The position numbers and the translations under genes were made by a program. Shown here in pieces: positions 25,759 to 35,426 of a stretch of DNA of 64,000 nt (position 1 is the stretch's first letter; each line of letters opens with the position of its first letter). Below the pieces are notes generated by a model. The model searched no databases and was not told the origin of the DNA. It saw only the letters and a program-made list of their open reading frames with translations. The stretch is from positions 3,087 through 67,086 of the forward strand of contig CAZVOA010000018.1 of NCBI GenBank assembly GCA_964628465.1. Direction: 5' to 3'. The stretch comes from JAFGPS01 sp964628465 (GTDB taxonomy: Bacteria > Planctomycetota > Phycisphaerae > Sedimentisphaerales > Anaerobacaceae).

Positions 25759-27282
25759 ATGAGAATCGCAATTCTCACGTGGGAGTCACTGCATTCGACT
25801 GCAGTAGGAGGTGTGGCGGTTCATGCCAGCGAATTATCTACCGCTCTGACAGGCAAATGCCACGAAGTCCATTTGTTTACACGCAGGATGCCGAACCAAA
25901 GGTCGCATGACCTGATAGACGGCGTGCATTACCATCGCTGCACATATTCCAAACATAACGATTTTGTTGACGATGTAAACAATATGTGCCGTGCAATGGT
26001 GGACCATTTTTTTCTGATTGAAGATTTTGTGGGCCATTTCGATATAGTACACGCGCATGACTGGCTATGCGCAAATGCGATGATATGGATAAAACAGGGA
26101 CGCGGCCATAAATGCGTCTTTACAGTACATTCGACTGAATATGGCAGATGCGGTAATACATTTTGTAATGGACGTTCTGTGCGTATCCGTGACCAGGAAA
26201 GAGCCGGAACATACTGGGCGGACAATATAATCGCGGTTTCTCAGGCTACTAAAGAAGAACTGATGTGGATGTATGAAGTGCCTGATTCGAAAATAAACGT
26301 AATTAATAACGGCGTAAACTGGAAACGATTCGATATTCATCTTGACCCGGGAGAAGAAAAAAGAAAATACAATATCGCCCCGCTCGAACCGACGGTTTTA
26401 TTCTGCGGCAGACTTACATTGCAAAAAGGCGCCGATATTTTAGTCGAAGCAATGCGAGGTATAGTTAATAAATACCCTGCCGCGAAGTTTATATTCGCCG
26501 GTGACGGAGACCAGCGAGGTTCTCTTGAAGCGAGAATAAAACATCTTAATCTCTCTAATGCGGCAAGATTTGTCGGGTACAAATCCGGCGATGAATTGAC
26601 AAAACTTTTCAAACTTTGCGATGTTGTATGTGTACCAAGCAGAAACGAACCATTCGGAATCGTCGTACTGGAAGCATGGAGCGCATCAAAACCGGTAGTA
26701 GTAACAGAAATCGGCGGCCCAAAATATTATGTCGAGCATGAATTCAACGGCCTGAAAATATTCCCTCGTGTTGATTCGGTCATCTGGGGTATAGATAGAA
26801 TCTTCTCCGATTTCGATAGAGCGAGATGGATGGGAAGCAACGGACGAAAAGGAGTTGAAAACAACTTTAGCTGGGACAGGATTTCGTCTCAGAGCGTCGA
26901 AGTATATCACAAGCTTTGCCCGCAATCTTACATCAAACCTGAACAGCAAAAGCAATTTACCAGAACACAAAGAATCCGAATTCCAGGACACAGGATTATT
27001 TCTTTACAGAGCAAGCGAAAAGGCAACGGCTCATCTTTGACTTTAGAAGCACGTCTGCATCTGCCGGATGAAGCTATAACCGAAGATACAAAATCTACAG
27101 TCAAATCACTTATATCCCACTTTGCGTCTCATGGTTTCGAGGCAATGCAGAAAGACCATTATCTGAAAATCAGGGGAGACCTTGAACATTTAACAACTGC
27201 ACTGGTAGAAGCCAGAAAAGAAATTATTCCTATGCAAGACTATGACGTTACAACGCAGGAATCAAAAACAGGAGAATTTTAA
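25759..27282 (+). CDS. GT4-type glycosyltransferase with C-terminal extension
   Basis: The 507-residue protein has a GT-B core: ILTWESLHSTAVGGVAVHAS, DIVHAHDWL, INVINNGVNWKRF, VLFCGRLTLQKGAD, and the catalytic EX7E in NEPFGIVVLEAW. The core ends near residue 400. About 100 further residues (RIRIPGHRIISLQ onward, with LTLEARLHLPDEA) are not part of a normal GT4 enzyme and may bind glucan or a partner. It probably acts with the preceding synthase. The next gene starts at the last base of its stop (TAATG), so the two are translationally coupled. Confidence 0.85.
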   Translation: MRIAILTWESLHSTAVGGVAVHASELSTALTGKCHEVHLFTRRMPNQRSHDLIDGVHYHRCTYSKHNDFVDDVNNMCRAMVDHFFLIEDFVGHFDIVHAHDWLCANAMIWIKQGRGHKCVFTVHSTEYGRCGNTFCNGRSVRIRDQERAGTYWADNIIAVSQATKEELMWMYEVPDSKINVINNGVNWKRFDIHLDPGEEKRKYNIAPLEPTVLFCGRLTLQKGADILVEAMRGIVNKYPAAKFIFAGDGDQRGSLEARIKHLNLSNAARFVGYKSGDELTKLFKLCDVVCVPSRNEPFGIVVLEAWSASKPVVVTEIGGPKYYVEHEFNGLKIFPRVDSVIWGIDRIFSDFDRARWMGSNGRKGVENNFSWDRISSQSVEVYHKLCPQSYIKPEQQKQFTRTQRIRIPGHRIISLQSKRKGNGSSLTLEARLHLPDEAITEDTKSTVKSLISHFASHGFEAMQKDHYLKIRGDLEHLTTALVEARKEIIPMQDYDVTTQESKTGEF

Positions 27283-28919
27283 TGGCAATAGGAAGTTTTT
27301 GTTTGGTACTGCATGGTCACATGCCGTATGTTTTAAATCATGGTGTTTGGCCGCATGGCGAGGACTGGCTTTATGAAGCGGCGGCCGAGACATACCTGCC
27401 CATTCTGTCTGTTATAGACGAATGCAATTTCCTTAATGGAAATCCAAAAATAACCATGGGATTAACTCCTGTTTTACTGGAACAACTCGCGCATGAGCAT
27501 TTTAAAAATGGATTCCAAAAATATCTGCAGGACCGTATTGAACAAGCGGAAAAAGACAGGTTGAATTTTAAAAAAGAAAATCAACCACATCTTGCATGGC
27601 TTGCAACTCGATGGCAGGAATTTTATACGAACCTTGCCAAACAATTCGATAAGATAAAACGAGATATACCCGGCGAGTTCAAAAAGTGGCATCATAACGG
27701 CTCAGTCGAATTGCTCACTTCCGCTGCTACCCACGGATACCTGCCGCTTCTGCTCGAAGATTCATCAATTAATGCGCAGATTCGCGCTGGACTCAACAGT
27801 TCAAATAGAATTCTCGGATTTAAACCTAAAGGTATATGGCTGCCGGAAGGTGCTTACAGACCTGCGGGACATTGGACACCACCTATTAGCTGGGGCGCAA
27901 ACGACTGGCGAAAAAGCATCGATACGCTTGTCGGTAACGAAGGCCTTACACACTTCTTCGTAGATGACCACATGGTCACAAATGATGACAGTTCAAGTGC
28001 GCTCAATGTCCACAGACCTGTCTGGGTAGATGGCAACAGCGGCGAAAAACCCACAATGGCGGCATTCGCGAGGGATCCGTACATTTGCAGACAGGTATGG
28101 TGCGGCTTCGTAGGCTATCCGGCAGATGGAGTATATCTGGAATTTCACAAGAGACATGGACAGAGACAGGGATTAAGATATTGGAAAGTCACTGACAGGA
28201 AAAGCGACCTTGGAAAGAAAGACATGTATTACCCTGATGACATAGCCGGCAAATTATACCAGCATTGTACACATTTCTGTCAGGAAGTTAAACGTCGTCT
28301 GTACGAATATAAAAATGTGACAGGCAAACATGGTGTCGTAGTAGCCTGTTTCGACGCTGAACTTTTCGGACACTGGTGGTTCGAGGGACCGGCTTTTCTC
28401 AAAGATGTATTGCTTACATTAGCCGCCGACCCTGATGTGGATTTGACAACGGCGGAAAATTTCCTTCACTCTTTCGGACCGGACAAAACATTGCATCTTC
28501 CCGCTGGCTCGTGGGGAGAAGGCGGTGACAATCGCGTATGGGCCAACGATAATTTGAAATGGTTATGGGAAACCGAATATCGCTGCGAAACATTATTCGG
28601 AAAACTGACCTTTAATCTTCCCTGGCAGCGAAACGCCAAAATCCGCGAAATTCTTCAAAAAGCCGGCCGCGAATTATTATTGCTTCAGGCAAGCGACTGG
28701 CCATTTGTAATAACACGCAAACAAGCTCCTGATTATGGAATAAAAAGATTTATGCAGCATGTGTCACGCTTCGATATGTTCACGGAAATAGCGGAAAGAC
28801 TCGTGGAAAATCCAAAGCACCTGACCGAACTGAGTCAACTCGAAAAATTACAAATAAAAGAAGCTGATATGAGTGACGTCATTTTTAATGATATTGATCT
28901 TAACTGGTGGAATTGTTAA
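27282..28919 (+). CDS. GH57 1,4-alpha-glucan branching enzyme
   Basis: It would create alpha-1,6 branches in glycogen. The 545 residues contain the GH57 motifs in order: LHGHMPYVL, WLPEGAY with the nucleophile Glu, and CFDAELFGHWWFEGP with the acid Asp, followed by the C-terminal helical DUF1957 domain (LLLQASDWPFVI, KRFMQHVSRFD). Size and motifs match the Thermus/Thermococcus-type branching enzyme rather than GlgB of GH13. It is coupled to the upstream glycosyltransferase by TAATG. Confidence 0.92.
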   Translation: MAIGSFCLVLHGHMPYVLNHGVWPHGEDWLYEAAAETYLPILSVIDECNFLNGNPKITMGLTPVLLEQLAHEHFKNGFQKYLQDRIEQAEKDRLNFKKENQPHLAWLATRWQEFYTNLAKQFDKIKRDIPGEFKKWHHNGSVELLTSAATHGYLPLLLEDSSINAQIRAGLNSSNRILGFKPKGIWLPEGAYRPAGHWTPPISWGANDWRKSIDTLVGNEGLTHFFVDDHMVTNDDSSSALNVHRPVWVDGNSGEKPTMAAFARDPYICRQVWCGFVGYPADGVYLEFHKRHGQRQGLRYWKVTDRKSDLGKKDMYYPDDIAGKLYQHCTHFCQEVKRRLYEYKNVTGKHGVVVACFDAELFGHWWFEGPAFLKDVLLTLAADPDVDLTTAENFLHSFGPDKTLHLPAGSWGEGGDNRVWANDNLKWLWETEYRCETLFGKLTFNLPWQRNAKIREILQKAGRELLLLQASDWPFVITRKQAPDYGIKRFMQHVSRFDMFTEIAERLVENPKHLTELSQLEKLQIKEADMSDVIFNDIDLNWWNC

Positions 28920-28944
28920 TTATCTTTTTGCTAAGGGGGGGTAT

Positions 28945-31122
28945 ATGGATACTGTTAACAGACTTATTGAACTAAGTAAGAATCTTTATTGGGCATGGCA
29001 TCCTGAATGCGTCAAAGTATTCAGAGATATCGATGAGGAACTATGGAGAGAAGTAAATCATAATCCAATAGAATTCCTTAATCGCATGACAAATGACATT
29101 CTTCAGAATAAATTTAAAAACAAGGCAAAAGTTAATCAGCTGTCAGAAAGACTAAAAGATTTACATGTTTATCTTAAAGCCTGTGAAATATGGGGAGCCC
29201 GTCAGGCAGGCCCCCTGCGAGTTCACCCAATAGCATATTTTAGTGCCGAATTCGCAATACACGAATCATTACCGATTTACTCCGGCGGTCTTGGTGCGCT
29301 TGCGGGCGACCATCTTAAAGCCGCTTCAGACCTTGGCGTTCCAATAGTTGGCATCGGCCTTGCATATTCGCATGGATATTTTTTTCAGTCACTTAATTCC
29401 GAAGGTTGGCAGGAGGAGCATTATTTTACTTCGAGTGACACTACACTGCCCATCGAGCTTGCCAATAATGAATTCGGCCAGCCTTTAAGAATATGTGTGC
29501 GTACAGAATCCTACCAGATATGGATCGGAATATGGCTTGTGCATGTAGGACGCAATCTTCTTCTGCTTCTCGATACCAACGTAGAAGGCAATTCAAACGA
29601 AGATAAAAATCTTACAAGCAGACTATACGGAGGTGACAGGCACACCAGGCTATTACAGGAACTTATTCTCGGTGTCGGCGGAATGCTCGCGCTTAAAGCC
29701 CTCGGTATCACACCATCGGTAGTTCATCTCAACGAAGGACACAGTGCATTTGCATGTCTTGAATTTGCACATATGCTAATGGAGCGTGACGGTCAGTCTT
29801 TCGATAATGTTTTTGAAGCGGCCGCATATCAGATAGTCTTTACAACACATACCGCTGTCCCCGCCGGGCATGATGAATTTTCTCCTGAATCGCTTCTCAA
29901 GGTACTGAATCCTCTGAGAGCGCAATTAGGTATTTCCGAAAACAAACTGCTTGTACTCGGGCGTGTCGATCCGAAAAACAGCAAAGAAAAATTTTCGATG
30001 ACCGTTCTTGCGTCAAAAATGTCACGTCATAGAAACGCTGTATCTTTCCTGCATTGCCGTTTAACTAAAGCTATGTGGAACAAACTCTGGCCAACAATGA
30101 GTCAGAACGAAGTTCCCTTCCAGTATATTACGAACGGAGTGCATACAAGTACATGGCTTTCAGAATCCATGGCGGATTTATATAGAAAATATCTCGGTCC
30201 GAAGTGGAATGAAACAATGAACGATCCGGCTTCATGGAATTCGATAGAAAAAATCGAAGACAGTGAATTATGGGAAAAGGATCAGAAACTAAGAGAACAT
30301 CTTGTTGAGTATATAGACAGAGCAATACACAAACAGGAAAACGCAAGAGAACCTAATGAAACTGAAAGCGAATACGCTCGAATGGCTAAACTAAATCCAA
30401 ATATTCTAACTATTGGAATTGCAAGAAGATTTGCTGGTTACAAGCGTATGGATTTGCTATTTACGGATATCGCACGATTGGAAAGAATTGTCAACAATCC
30501 GGACAGACCGGTCCAGTTTATTTACGCGGGAAAAGCGCATCCTCAGGATATCGAAGCAAAACATGTTATTCAGATGGTTTTTCGATTTACGAGAGACCCG
30601 CGATTTATCGGGAAAATCGTATTCATCGAAAATTATGACATGAATGTTTGCCGCCATCTTGTTCAGGGCGTGGACGCATGGATAAATAATCCTCGCAAAC
30701 CGCTCGAAGCAAGCGGAACAAGCGGCCAAAAAGTTGCTATGAACGGCGGACTTAACATTTCAATTCTTGACGGATGGTGGGCGCAGGCTTATGATGGAGC
30801 AAATGGTTTTGCTATAGGCAAGGGCAGCGAACATTCGAACCTCGAACATCAGGATTATATCGATGCCGAGGCTTTGTATGATGTTCTTGAAAACGAAGTG
30901 ATTCCTTTGTTTTACGACAGAAAGGAAGATGGAATACCACACGGCTGGGTAGCTCGTCAAAAACATGCTCTTCGCACTCTAACATGGCGTTTTAGTGCAT
31001 GCAGGATGGTTATGGATTATACACTCGGCTGTTATCTTCCTGCAGCAGGCGGACTGACTTCTTCAGTCACTACTGATGTAAGATTGTTTAAAGAAGCCTG
31101 TACTAAGCCTGAATCTGACTAA
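28945..31122 (+). CDS. glgP: Alpha-glucan phosphorylase
   Basis: It releases glucose-1-phosphate from alpha-1,4-glucans using PLP. ATG 28945 is chosen because AAGGGGGGG lies just before it and the product then starts MDTVNRLIELSKNLYWAWHPE, the DUF3417 N-terminus of the short alpha-glucan phosphorylase family. An upstream in-frame start would overlap the branching enzyme gene by 47 bases. The 725 residues show ISPEFAIHESLPIYSGGLG-like FSAEFAIHES, HLNEGHSAFA, FTTHTAVPAGHDEF, IARRFAGYKRMDLL and the PLP-lysine segment EASGTSGQKVAMNGG. It completes the synthesis-branching-degradation set. Confidence 0.93.
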   Translation: MDTVNRLIELSKNLYWAWHPECVKVFRDIDEELWREVNHNPIEFLNRMTNDILQNKFKNKAKVNQLSERLKDLHVYLKACEIWGARQAGPLRVHPIAYFSAEFAIHESLPIYSGGLGALAGDHLKAASDLGVPIVGIGLAYSHGYFFQSLNSEGWQEEHYFTSSDTTLPIELANNEFGQPLRICVRTESYQIWIGIWLVHVGRNLLLLLDTNVEGNSNEDKNLTSRLYGGDRHTRLLQELILGVGGMLALKALGITPSVVHLNEGHSAFACLEFAHMLMERDGQSFDNVFEAAAYQIVFTTHTAVPAGHDEFSPESLLKVLNPLRAQLGISENKLLVLGRVDPKNSKEKFSMTVLASKMSRHRNAVSFLHCRLTKAMWNKLWPTMSQNEVPFQYITNGVHTSTWLSESMADLYRKYLGPKWNETMNDPASWNSIEKIEDSELWEKDQKLREHLVEYIDRAIHKQENAREPNETESEYARMAKLNPNILTIGIARRFAGYKRMDLLFTDIARLERIVNNPDRPVQFIYAGKAHPQDIEAKHVIQMVFRFTRDPRFIGKIVFIENYDMNVCRHLVQGVDAWINNPRKPLEASGTSGQKVAMNGGLNISILDGWWAQAYDGANGFAIGKGSEHSNLEHQDYIDAEALYDVLENEVIPLFYDRKEDGIPHGWVARQKHALRTLTWRFSACRMVMDYTLGCYLPAAGGLTSSVTTDVRLFKEACTKPESD

Positions 31123-31170
31123 ACAACGGATTGTAGAAAAAAAATTACCTGAGTAAAAACAGGAGAAGAA

Positions 31171-32625
31171 ATGACTGAAATGAAACAATACATAGATGGT
31201 GTGCCAAATATTTCCGGTTCGGAGATTATTCTGAGCAATTTTAAAAATAAACAACAGGTATTTTTGCCGCATAGCAGCATTAACTGGAACAACGTCAAAA
31301 GCGCATACGCAATCGCTTTGCATATGCACCAGCCGATTATCCCAGACCCCGACAAGCCGCTGAATCAGGCTGATGAGATTAGCAACCTGCAGCATATGAT
31401 GAGACATCCTAATTCAGGTGACAATCATAACGCGACGGTATTTCATCAGTGCTATAAACGAATGGGGGATTTTATACCTGAACTGCTTAATGATGGTAAA
31501 GAGCCTCGCGTAATGCTTGATTATTCCGGCACCCTGCTTCACGGGATGTTAAAAATGGGACTCAATGATGTGTTTGAAAACTTACGCAAAATTACCTGCG
31601 ACCTAAAATACCGGCAATGCGCTGAATGGCTCGGCTCGGCATGGGGACATCCGGTAGCTCCATCTACACCTGTACAGGATTACCGCCTGCATGTGAACGC
31701 ATGGCTGCATTTTTTCGCGGCTGTTTTTGGTACCGAAGCAGCATCAAGAATAAGAGGCTTTTCACCTTCTGAAATGGCTTTACCTAACCATCCGGATGTA
31801 TTTTACGAATTTGTAAAATCACTGAAAGACGCGGGTTATCGCTGGGTAATGGTGCAGGAGCATACAGTCGAGCATGCAGAAAATGGCTGGGGATTACAAT
31901 ATGCGCACAGGCCGCACAAGCTTGTCGCGAAAAATTCCAGGGGCCAAACTATCTCAATCACCGCGATAATAAAAACTCAAGGAAGTGACACAAAACTCAT
32001 CGGGCAAATGCAGCCCTATTACGAAGCGGTCGGCTTGAACAGAATTGAACTTGATGGAAAGTCCGTGCCGTCATTGGTGACACAAATTGCGGACGGCGAA
32101 AACGGCGGCGTTATGATGAATGAATTCCCGGGAAAATACAAAGATACTATTCGCGAATGTTCAGGTACACAAACTCCAGCGGTTAATGTCACTGAATACC
32201 TCGAATACATCGAAAGTATCGGAGTTAAGGAAGATAATTTGCCGGCTATTCAGCCTATCAACCAGCATTTTATCTGGGAGAAATTCGAGGACGGCTCCGG
32301 ACCGGAGCGGCTTAATGAAGTTATAGGAAAATTAGCAAAAGAAAATCACCAGTTCCACATGGAAGGAGGAAGCTGGACAAATAATATTTCATGGATTAAA
32401 GGTTATGAAAAATTGCTCAAACCAATGGAACAGGTCAGCGCTGAGTTCAATCTCAAAGTTCTCGCGAAAGGAATCAAGCCATCAGAGCATCGATATCGTA
32501 ACGCCCTGTATCATTTAATGCTCACACAAACAAGCTGCTTCCGCTATTGGGGCGAAGGCCAGTGGGCAGACTACGGCAGAGAACTATGCCGACGAACTTT
32601 AGAAATACTGAAAAGAGACTTTTGA
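31171..32625 (+). CDS. GH57 family glycoside hydrolase (amylopullulanase-like)
   Basis: The 484-residue cytoplasmic protein carries GH57 motifs: LHMHQPIIPDP (motif 1), RGFSPSEMALPNH with the likely nucleophile Glu (motif 3) and a long conserved C-terminal part (FRYWGEGQWADYGRELCRRT). No signal peptide is present. It likely hydrolyses or rearranges alpha-glucan; debranching or alpha-amylase action are both possible. It lies 48 bases after the phosphorylase gene, with AGGAGAAGA as a ribosome site. Confidence 0.85.
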   Translation: MTEMKQYIDGVPNISGSEIILSNFKNKQQVFLPHSSINWNNVKSAYAIALHMHQPIIPDPDKPLNQADEISNLQHMMRHPNSGDNHNATVFHQCYKRMGDFIPELLNDGKEPRVMLDYSGTLLHGMLKMGLNDVFENLRKITCDLKYRQCAEWLGSAWGHPVAPSTPVQDYRLHVNAWLHFFAAVFGTEAASRIRGFSPSEMALPNHPDVFYEFVKSLKDAGYRWVMVQEHTVEHAENGWGLQYAHRPHKLVAKNSRGQTISITAIIKTQGSDTKLIGQMQPYYEAVGLNRIELDGKSVPSLVTQIADGENGGVMMNEFPGKYKDTIRECSGTQTPAVNVTEYLEYIESIGVKEDNLPAIQPINQHFIWEKFEDGSGPERLNEVIGKLAKENHQFHMEGGSWTNNISWIKGYEKLLKPMEQVSAEFNLKVLAKGIKPSEHRYRNALYHLMLTQTSCFRYWGEGQWADYGRELCRRTLEILKRDF

Positions 32626-32632
32626 TAAATCG

Positions 32633-32672
32633 CTTCATGGACATCTTGCCCATGAAGTGGCCAGGCTACCAC
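32633..32672. repeat. Double hairpin element with TGGCCAGGCT core
   Basis: CTTCATGG and CCATGAAG form a hairpin (32633-32657), immediately followed by GTGG and CCAC around CCAGGCTA. The TGGCCAGGCT core is shared with the element at 22456-22498. It lies 8 bases after the GH57 stop codon, has no T tract, and could modulate expression of the distal DUF3536 gene. Confidence 0.55.
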
Positions 32673-32721
32673 AAAAATACTTAACTTGAATGAAGCTATT
32701 ATTTTAAATTTGGAATTTTGA

Positions 32722-35184
32722 ATGGAAAGATACGTTTGTATTCATGGACATTTTTATCAGCCGCCAAGAGAAAACCCGTGGCTCGAAGAAGTCGAGCTGC
32801 AGGACTCCGCTCATCCTTTTCATGACTGGAACATGAGGGTAAATGAGGAATGTTATAGGCAAAACGCGGCATCGAGAATCCTTGGTCCTGACAGAAAAAT
32901 TATAAACATTGTAAATAATTACTCGAACATCAGTTTCAATTTCGGGCCAACTCTGCTTTCATGGTTAGAGTCGCACGAGCCGGATGTTTACGATTTGATT
33001 TTGGAAGCCGACAAGTTAAGTATGCAGAAGTTCTCCGGCCACGGAGCGGCTATCGCACAGGTTTATAATCACATGATTCTGCCCCTGGCAAATACCAGAG
33101 ATAAACACACCCAGGTCATCTGGGGAATTGAAGATTTTGTAAGCCGCTTTGACAGGCAGCCGGAAGGTATGTGGCTGCCGGAAACCGCCGCAAATACCGA
33201 TACGCTTGAAGTTCTGGCCGAACATGGAATTAAATTCACGATTCTCGCGCCGCACCAGGCACAGAAGTTCCGTAAAATCGGCGTTGGAAGATGGATAGAT
33301 GTTAAAAGTGACAACCTTGATATCACAATGCCCTACCTTTGCAATTTACCTTCAGGCAAAAGCATATCCTTATTTTTCTACGATGGCAAAGTCGCAAACG
33401 ATGTCGCTTACGGCGGCCTGCTGCATAATGGAAAAGGCTTTGCGGACACTTTAATAGACAGGTTCAATAAAAACAAAAATGAAGCTCAGCTTATGCATAT
33501 CGCTACTGACGGCGAATCTTTTGGACACCACCACCGCTATGGTGACATGGCCCTTGCTTATTGCCTGCACTACATCAAAACCAACAACCTGGCCAAAATC
33601 ACAATTTACTCTGAATTTCTGGAGAAATTCCCCCCTGCTTATGAAGTACAGATAGTCGAAAACACTTCATGGAGTTGTTGTCACGGTGTAGAAAGATGGA
33701 GAAGCAACTGCGGTTGTTCCGGTAATAAAGAACTATCAGGAAAACAGCAATGGAGAGAACCCTTACGCAATTCTTTGGACTGGCTCAGGGACAGACTCGC
33801 GGAAAATTACGAACAGAATTTCTCCCAATTTTCCACTGACCCGTGGCGAGTTAGAAATGAATATATAAAAGTAGTAAACGACCGCTCCGAAGATAACGTT
33901 AATGACTTTATACAACAAGTCACGAATCCATCCGGCACAGAGCAAGCCGCAGAGCTTGATTTGCCGGACAAAATTAAATTCTTAAAACTGCTGGAATCGC
34001 AACGCATGTCAATGCTGATGTTCACAAGCTGCGGCTGGTTCTTCGATCATATTACAGGTATTGAAGCAATACAGATTCTTCAATACGCCGCAAGAGCTAT
34101 GCAGTTGTTCCATGAATTGACAGGAGCAGACCTGCTCGAAAAATTCAAGGATATTATCGCAAAAGCACCGGCACAACTTCTGGATGTAAATAATGGAAAA
34201 GAAACATATGAGAAATTTGTCGAGCCTGCCAGAATCGATCTTAACAGAGTCGGTGCGCATATTGCTTTAAGTTCAATTTTCATGGACTCACTCGAAGATG
34301 AACAGGAAATTTATTGCTATACAATAAATATAAGGGATTTCAAAGACGCAAGAGCAGGCTTCCAGAAACTCGCTACTGGAAGAATTTCCATAAAATCGAA
34401 TATAATTCTTGAAGAACACAGTGTCGATTTTGCCACCCTGCATTTAGGCGCTCATAACCTTTTCACCGCGATTGAATCAACGCGAAACGAAGCGGAATTT
34501 CAGCAAATACGCAAAGAGTTGGAAAAGGCACTGTACAACGGCCAGACAAATGAAGTCATGCGACAAATTAATATAAAATTCAGCAGGCATAGCTACACAA
34601 TCTGGCATCTTTTCAAAGACGAGCAGCGAAGACTGGTTTATGACTTGTTAAAGAGCACATGGGATAACGCTGAAACTTCATTCAGGCACATATACGAGGA
34701 CAACTACTCGATAATGCTCATGCTCAGGAACATGAATATGAACCTGCCGAAGGTTCTGGCCGCTCCCGCCGAATTCATTATAAATCAGGATTTGTTCCGG
34801 GAAATACGGGATGAGGACATGAATATCGACAGGCTCAAGGAACTGACCGATGAAGCAGGCAGATTATCGCTTCAACTGGATATAGAAACACTGCGTTTTG
34901 AAGCTTCCGCGAAGATTAACAGCCTCATGGAAACTTTCGAATCGGCCAATATCGACTGGGTGAATGACGATATAGAGCTACTTTCCACTATCGAACGCGC
35001 CCTCAAAATCCTCAAGTGCATTGTGCCGGATATGGATTTGCAGCTTGCGCAGAACATTTTATTCACAATCGGCAAGGAAAAATATCCCCAAATGAAGGAA
35101 AAAGCATCCCAGCAAAACGAAGAAGCCGCTCAATGGATCAGGCTTTTCGAACTGGTCGCGGAGCATCTTGGTATTGTAATATAA
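32722..35184 (+). CDS. DUF3536 / GH57-like alpha-glucan enzyme
   Basis: The 820-residue protein has an N-terminal GH57-type barrel: CIHGHFYQPPRENPWLEEVE (motif 1, with Pro-Pro-Arg), EGMWLPETAANTDTL with the nucleophile Glu, and ATDGESFGHHHRYGD with the acid Asp. The C-terminal ~450 residues, from about residue 360, are the helical DUF3536 domain. Members have been placed with GH57 but their reaction is not well defined. It is the last gene of the alpha-glucan cluster, 96 bases after the preceding GH57 gene, with a hairpin repeat in between. Confidence 0.9.
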   Translation: MERYVCIHGHFYQPPRENPWLEEVELQDSAHPFHDWNMRVNEECYRQNAASRILGPDRKIINIVNNYSNISFNFGPTLLSWLESHEPDVYDLILEADKLSMQKFSGHGAAIAQVYNHMILPLANTRDKHTQVIWGIEDFVSRFDRQPEGMWLPETAANTDTLEVLAEHGIKFTILAPHQAQKFRKIGVGRWIDVKSDNLDITMPYLCNLPSGKSISLFFYDGKVANDVAYGGLLHNGKGFADTLIDRFNKNKNEAQLMHIATDGESFGHHHRYGDMALAYCLHYIKTNNLAKITIYSEFLEKFPPAYEVQIVENTSWSCCHGVERWRSNCGCSGNKELSGKQQWREPLRNSLDWLRDRLAENYEQNFSQFSTDPWRVRNEYIKVVNDRSEDNVNDFIQQVTNPSGTEQAAELDLPDKIKFLKLLESQRMSMLMFTSCGWFFDHITGIEAIQILQYAARAMQLFHELTGADLLEKFKDIIAKAPAQLLDVNNGKETYEKFVEPARIDLNRVGAHIALSSIFMDSLEDEQEIYCYTINIRDFKDARAGFQKLATGRISIKSNIILEEHSVDFATLHLGAHNLFTAIESTRNEAEFQQIRKELEKALYNGQTNEVMRQINIKFSRHSYTIWHLFKDEQRRLVYDLLKSTWDNAETSFRHIYEDNYSIMLMLRNMNMNLPKVLAAPAEFIINQDLFREIRDEDMNIDRLKELTDEAGRLSLQLDIETLRFEASAKINSLMETFESANIDWVNDDIELLSTIERALKILKCIVPDMDLQLAQNILFTIGKEKYPQMKEKASQQNEEAAQWIRLFELVAEHLGIVI

Positions 35185-35296
35185 AAATATTTCTGTAAAA
35201 TATACCGCGAGACGAGTTTTTTTGAAATATTTTTCGAGAATAAGAGTCTTTACTATATAGAAAACCATAAGGTTCTGTAATTTAAGAAATTAATAG

Positions 35297-35366
35297 TGTC
35301 ATTCTGAGTGCAACGAAGAATCTGGGATTCGATAGCCAGATGCTTCACCTACGGTTCAGCATGACA
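35297..35366. repeat. TGTCATTCTGAG-type palindromic repeat, complete copy
   Basis: TGTCATTCTGAGTG at the left and GGTTCAGCATGACA at the right form imperfect terminal inverted repeats around GAAGAATCTGGGATTCGATA. A related copy is at 51757-51840 and a half copy at 16287-16314. Such elements are known as dispersed non-coding repeats in many bacterial genomes. It lies between the alpha-glucan cluster and the next gene. Confidence 0.75.
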
Positions 35367-35426
35367 GATTAATATAAGTTCTATAGAGTAAATCTGACTT
35401 TTATTGTCATTTGAGGATAAAAACCG

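Noticed and set aside
28873..28944. Upstream start of the alpha-glucan phosphorylase
   Set aside because: It overlaps the branching enzyme by 47 bases, while ATG 28945 has a strong ribosome site and the standard N-terminus.
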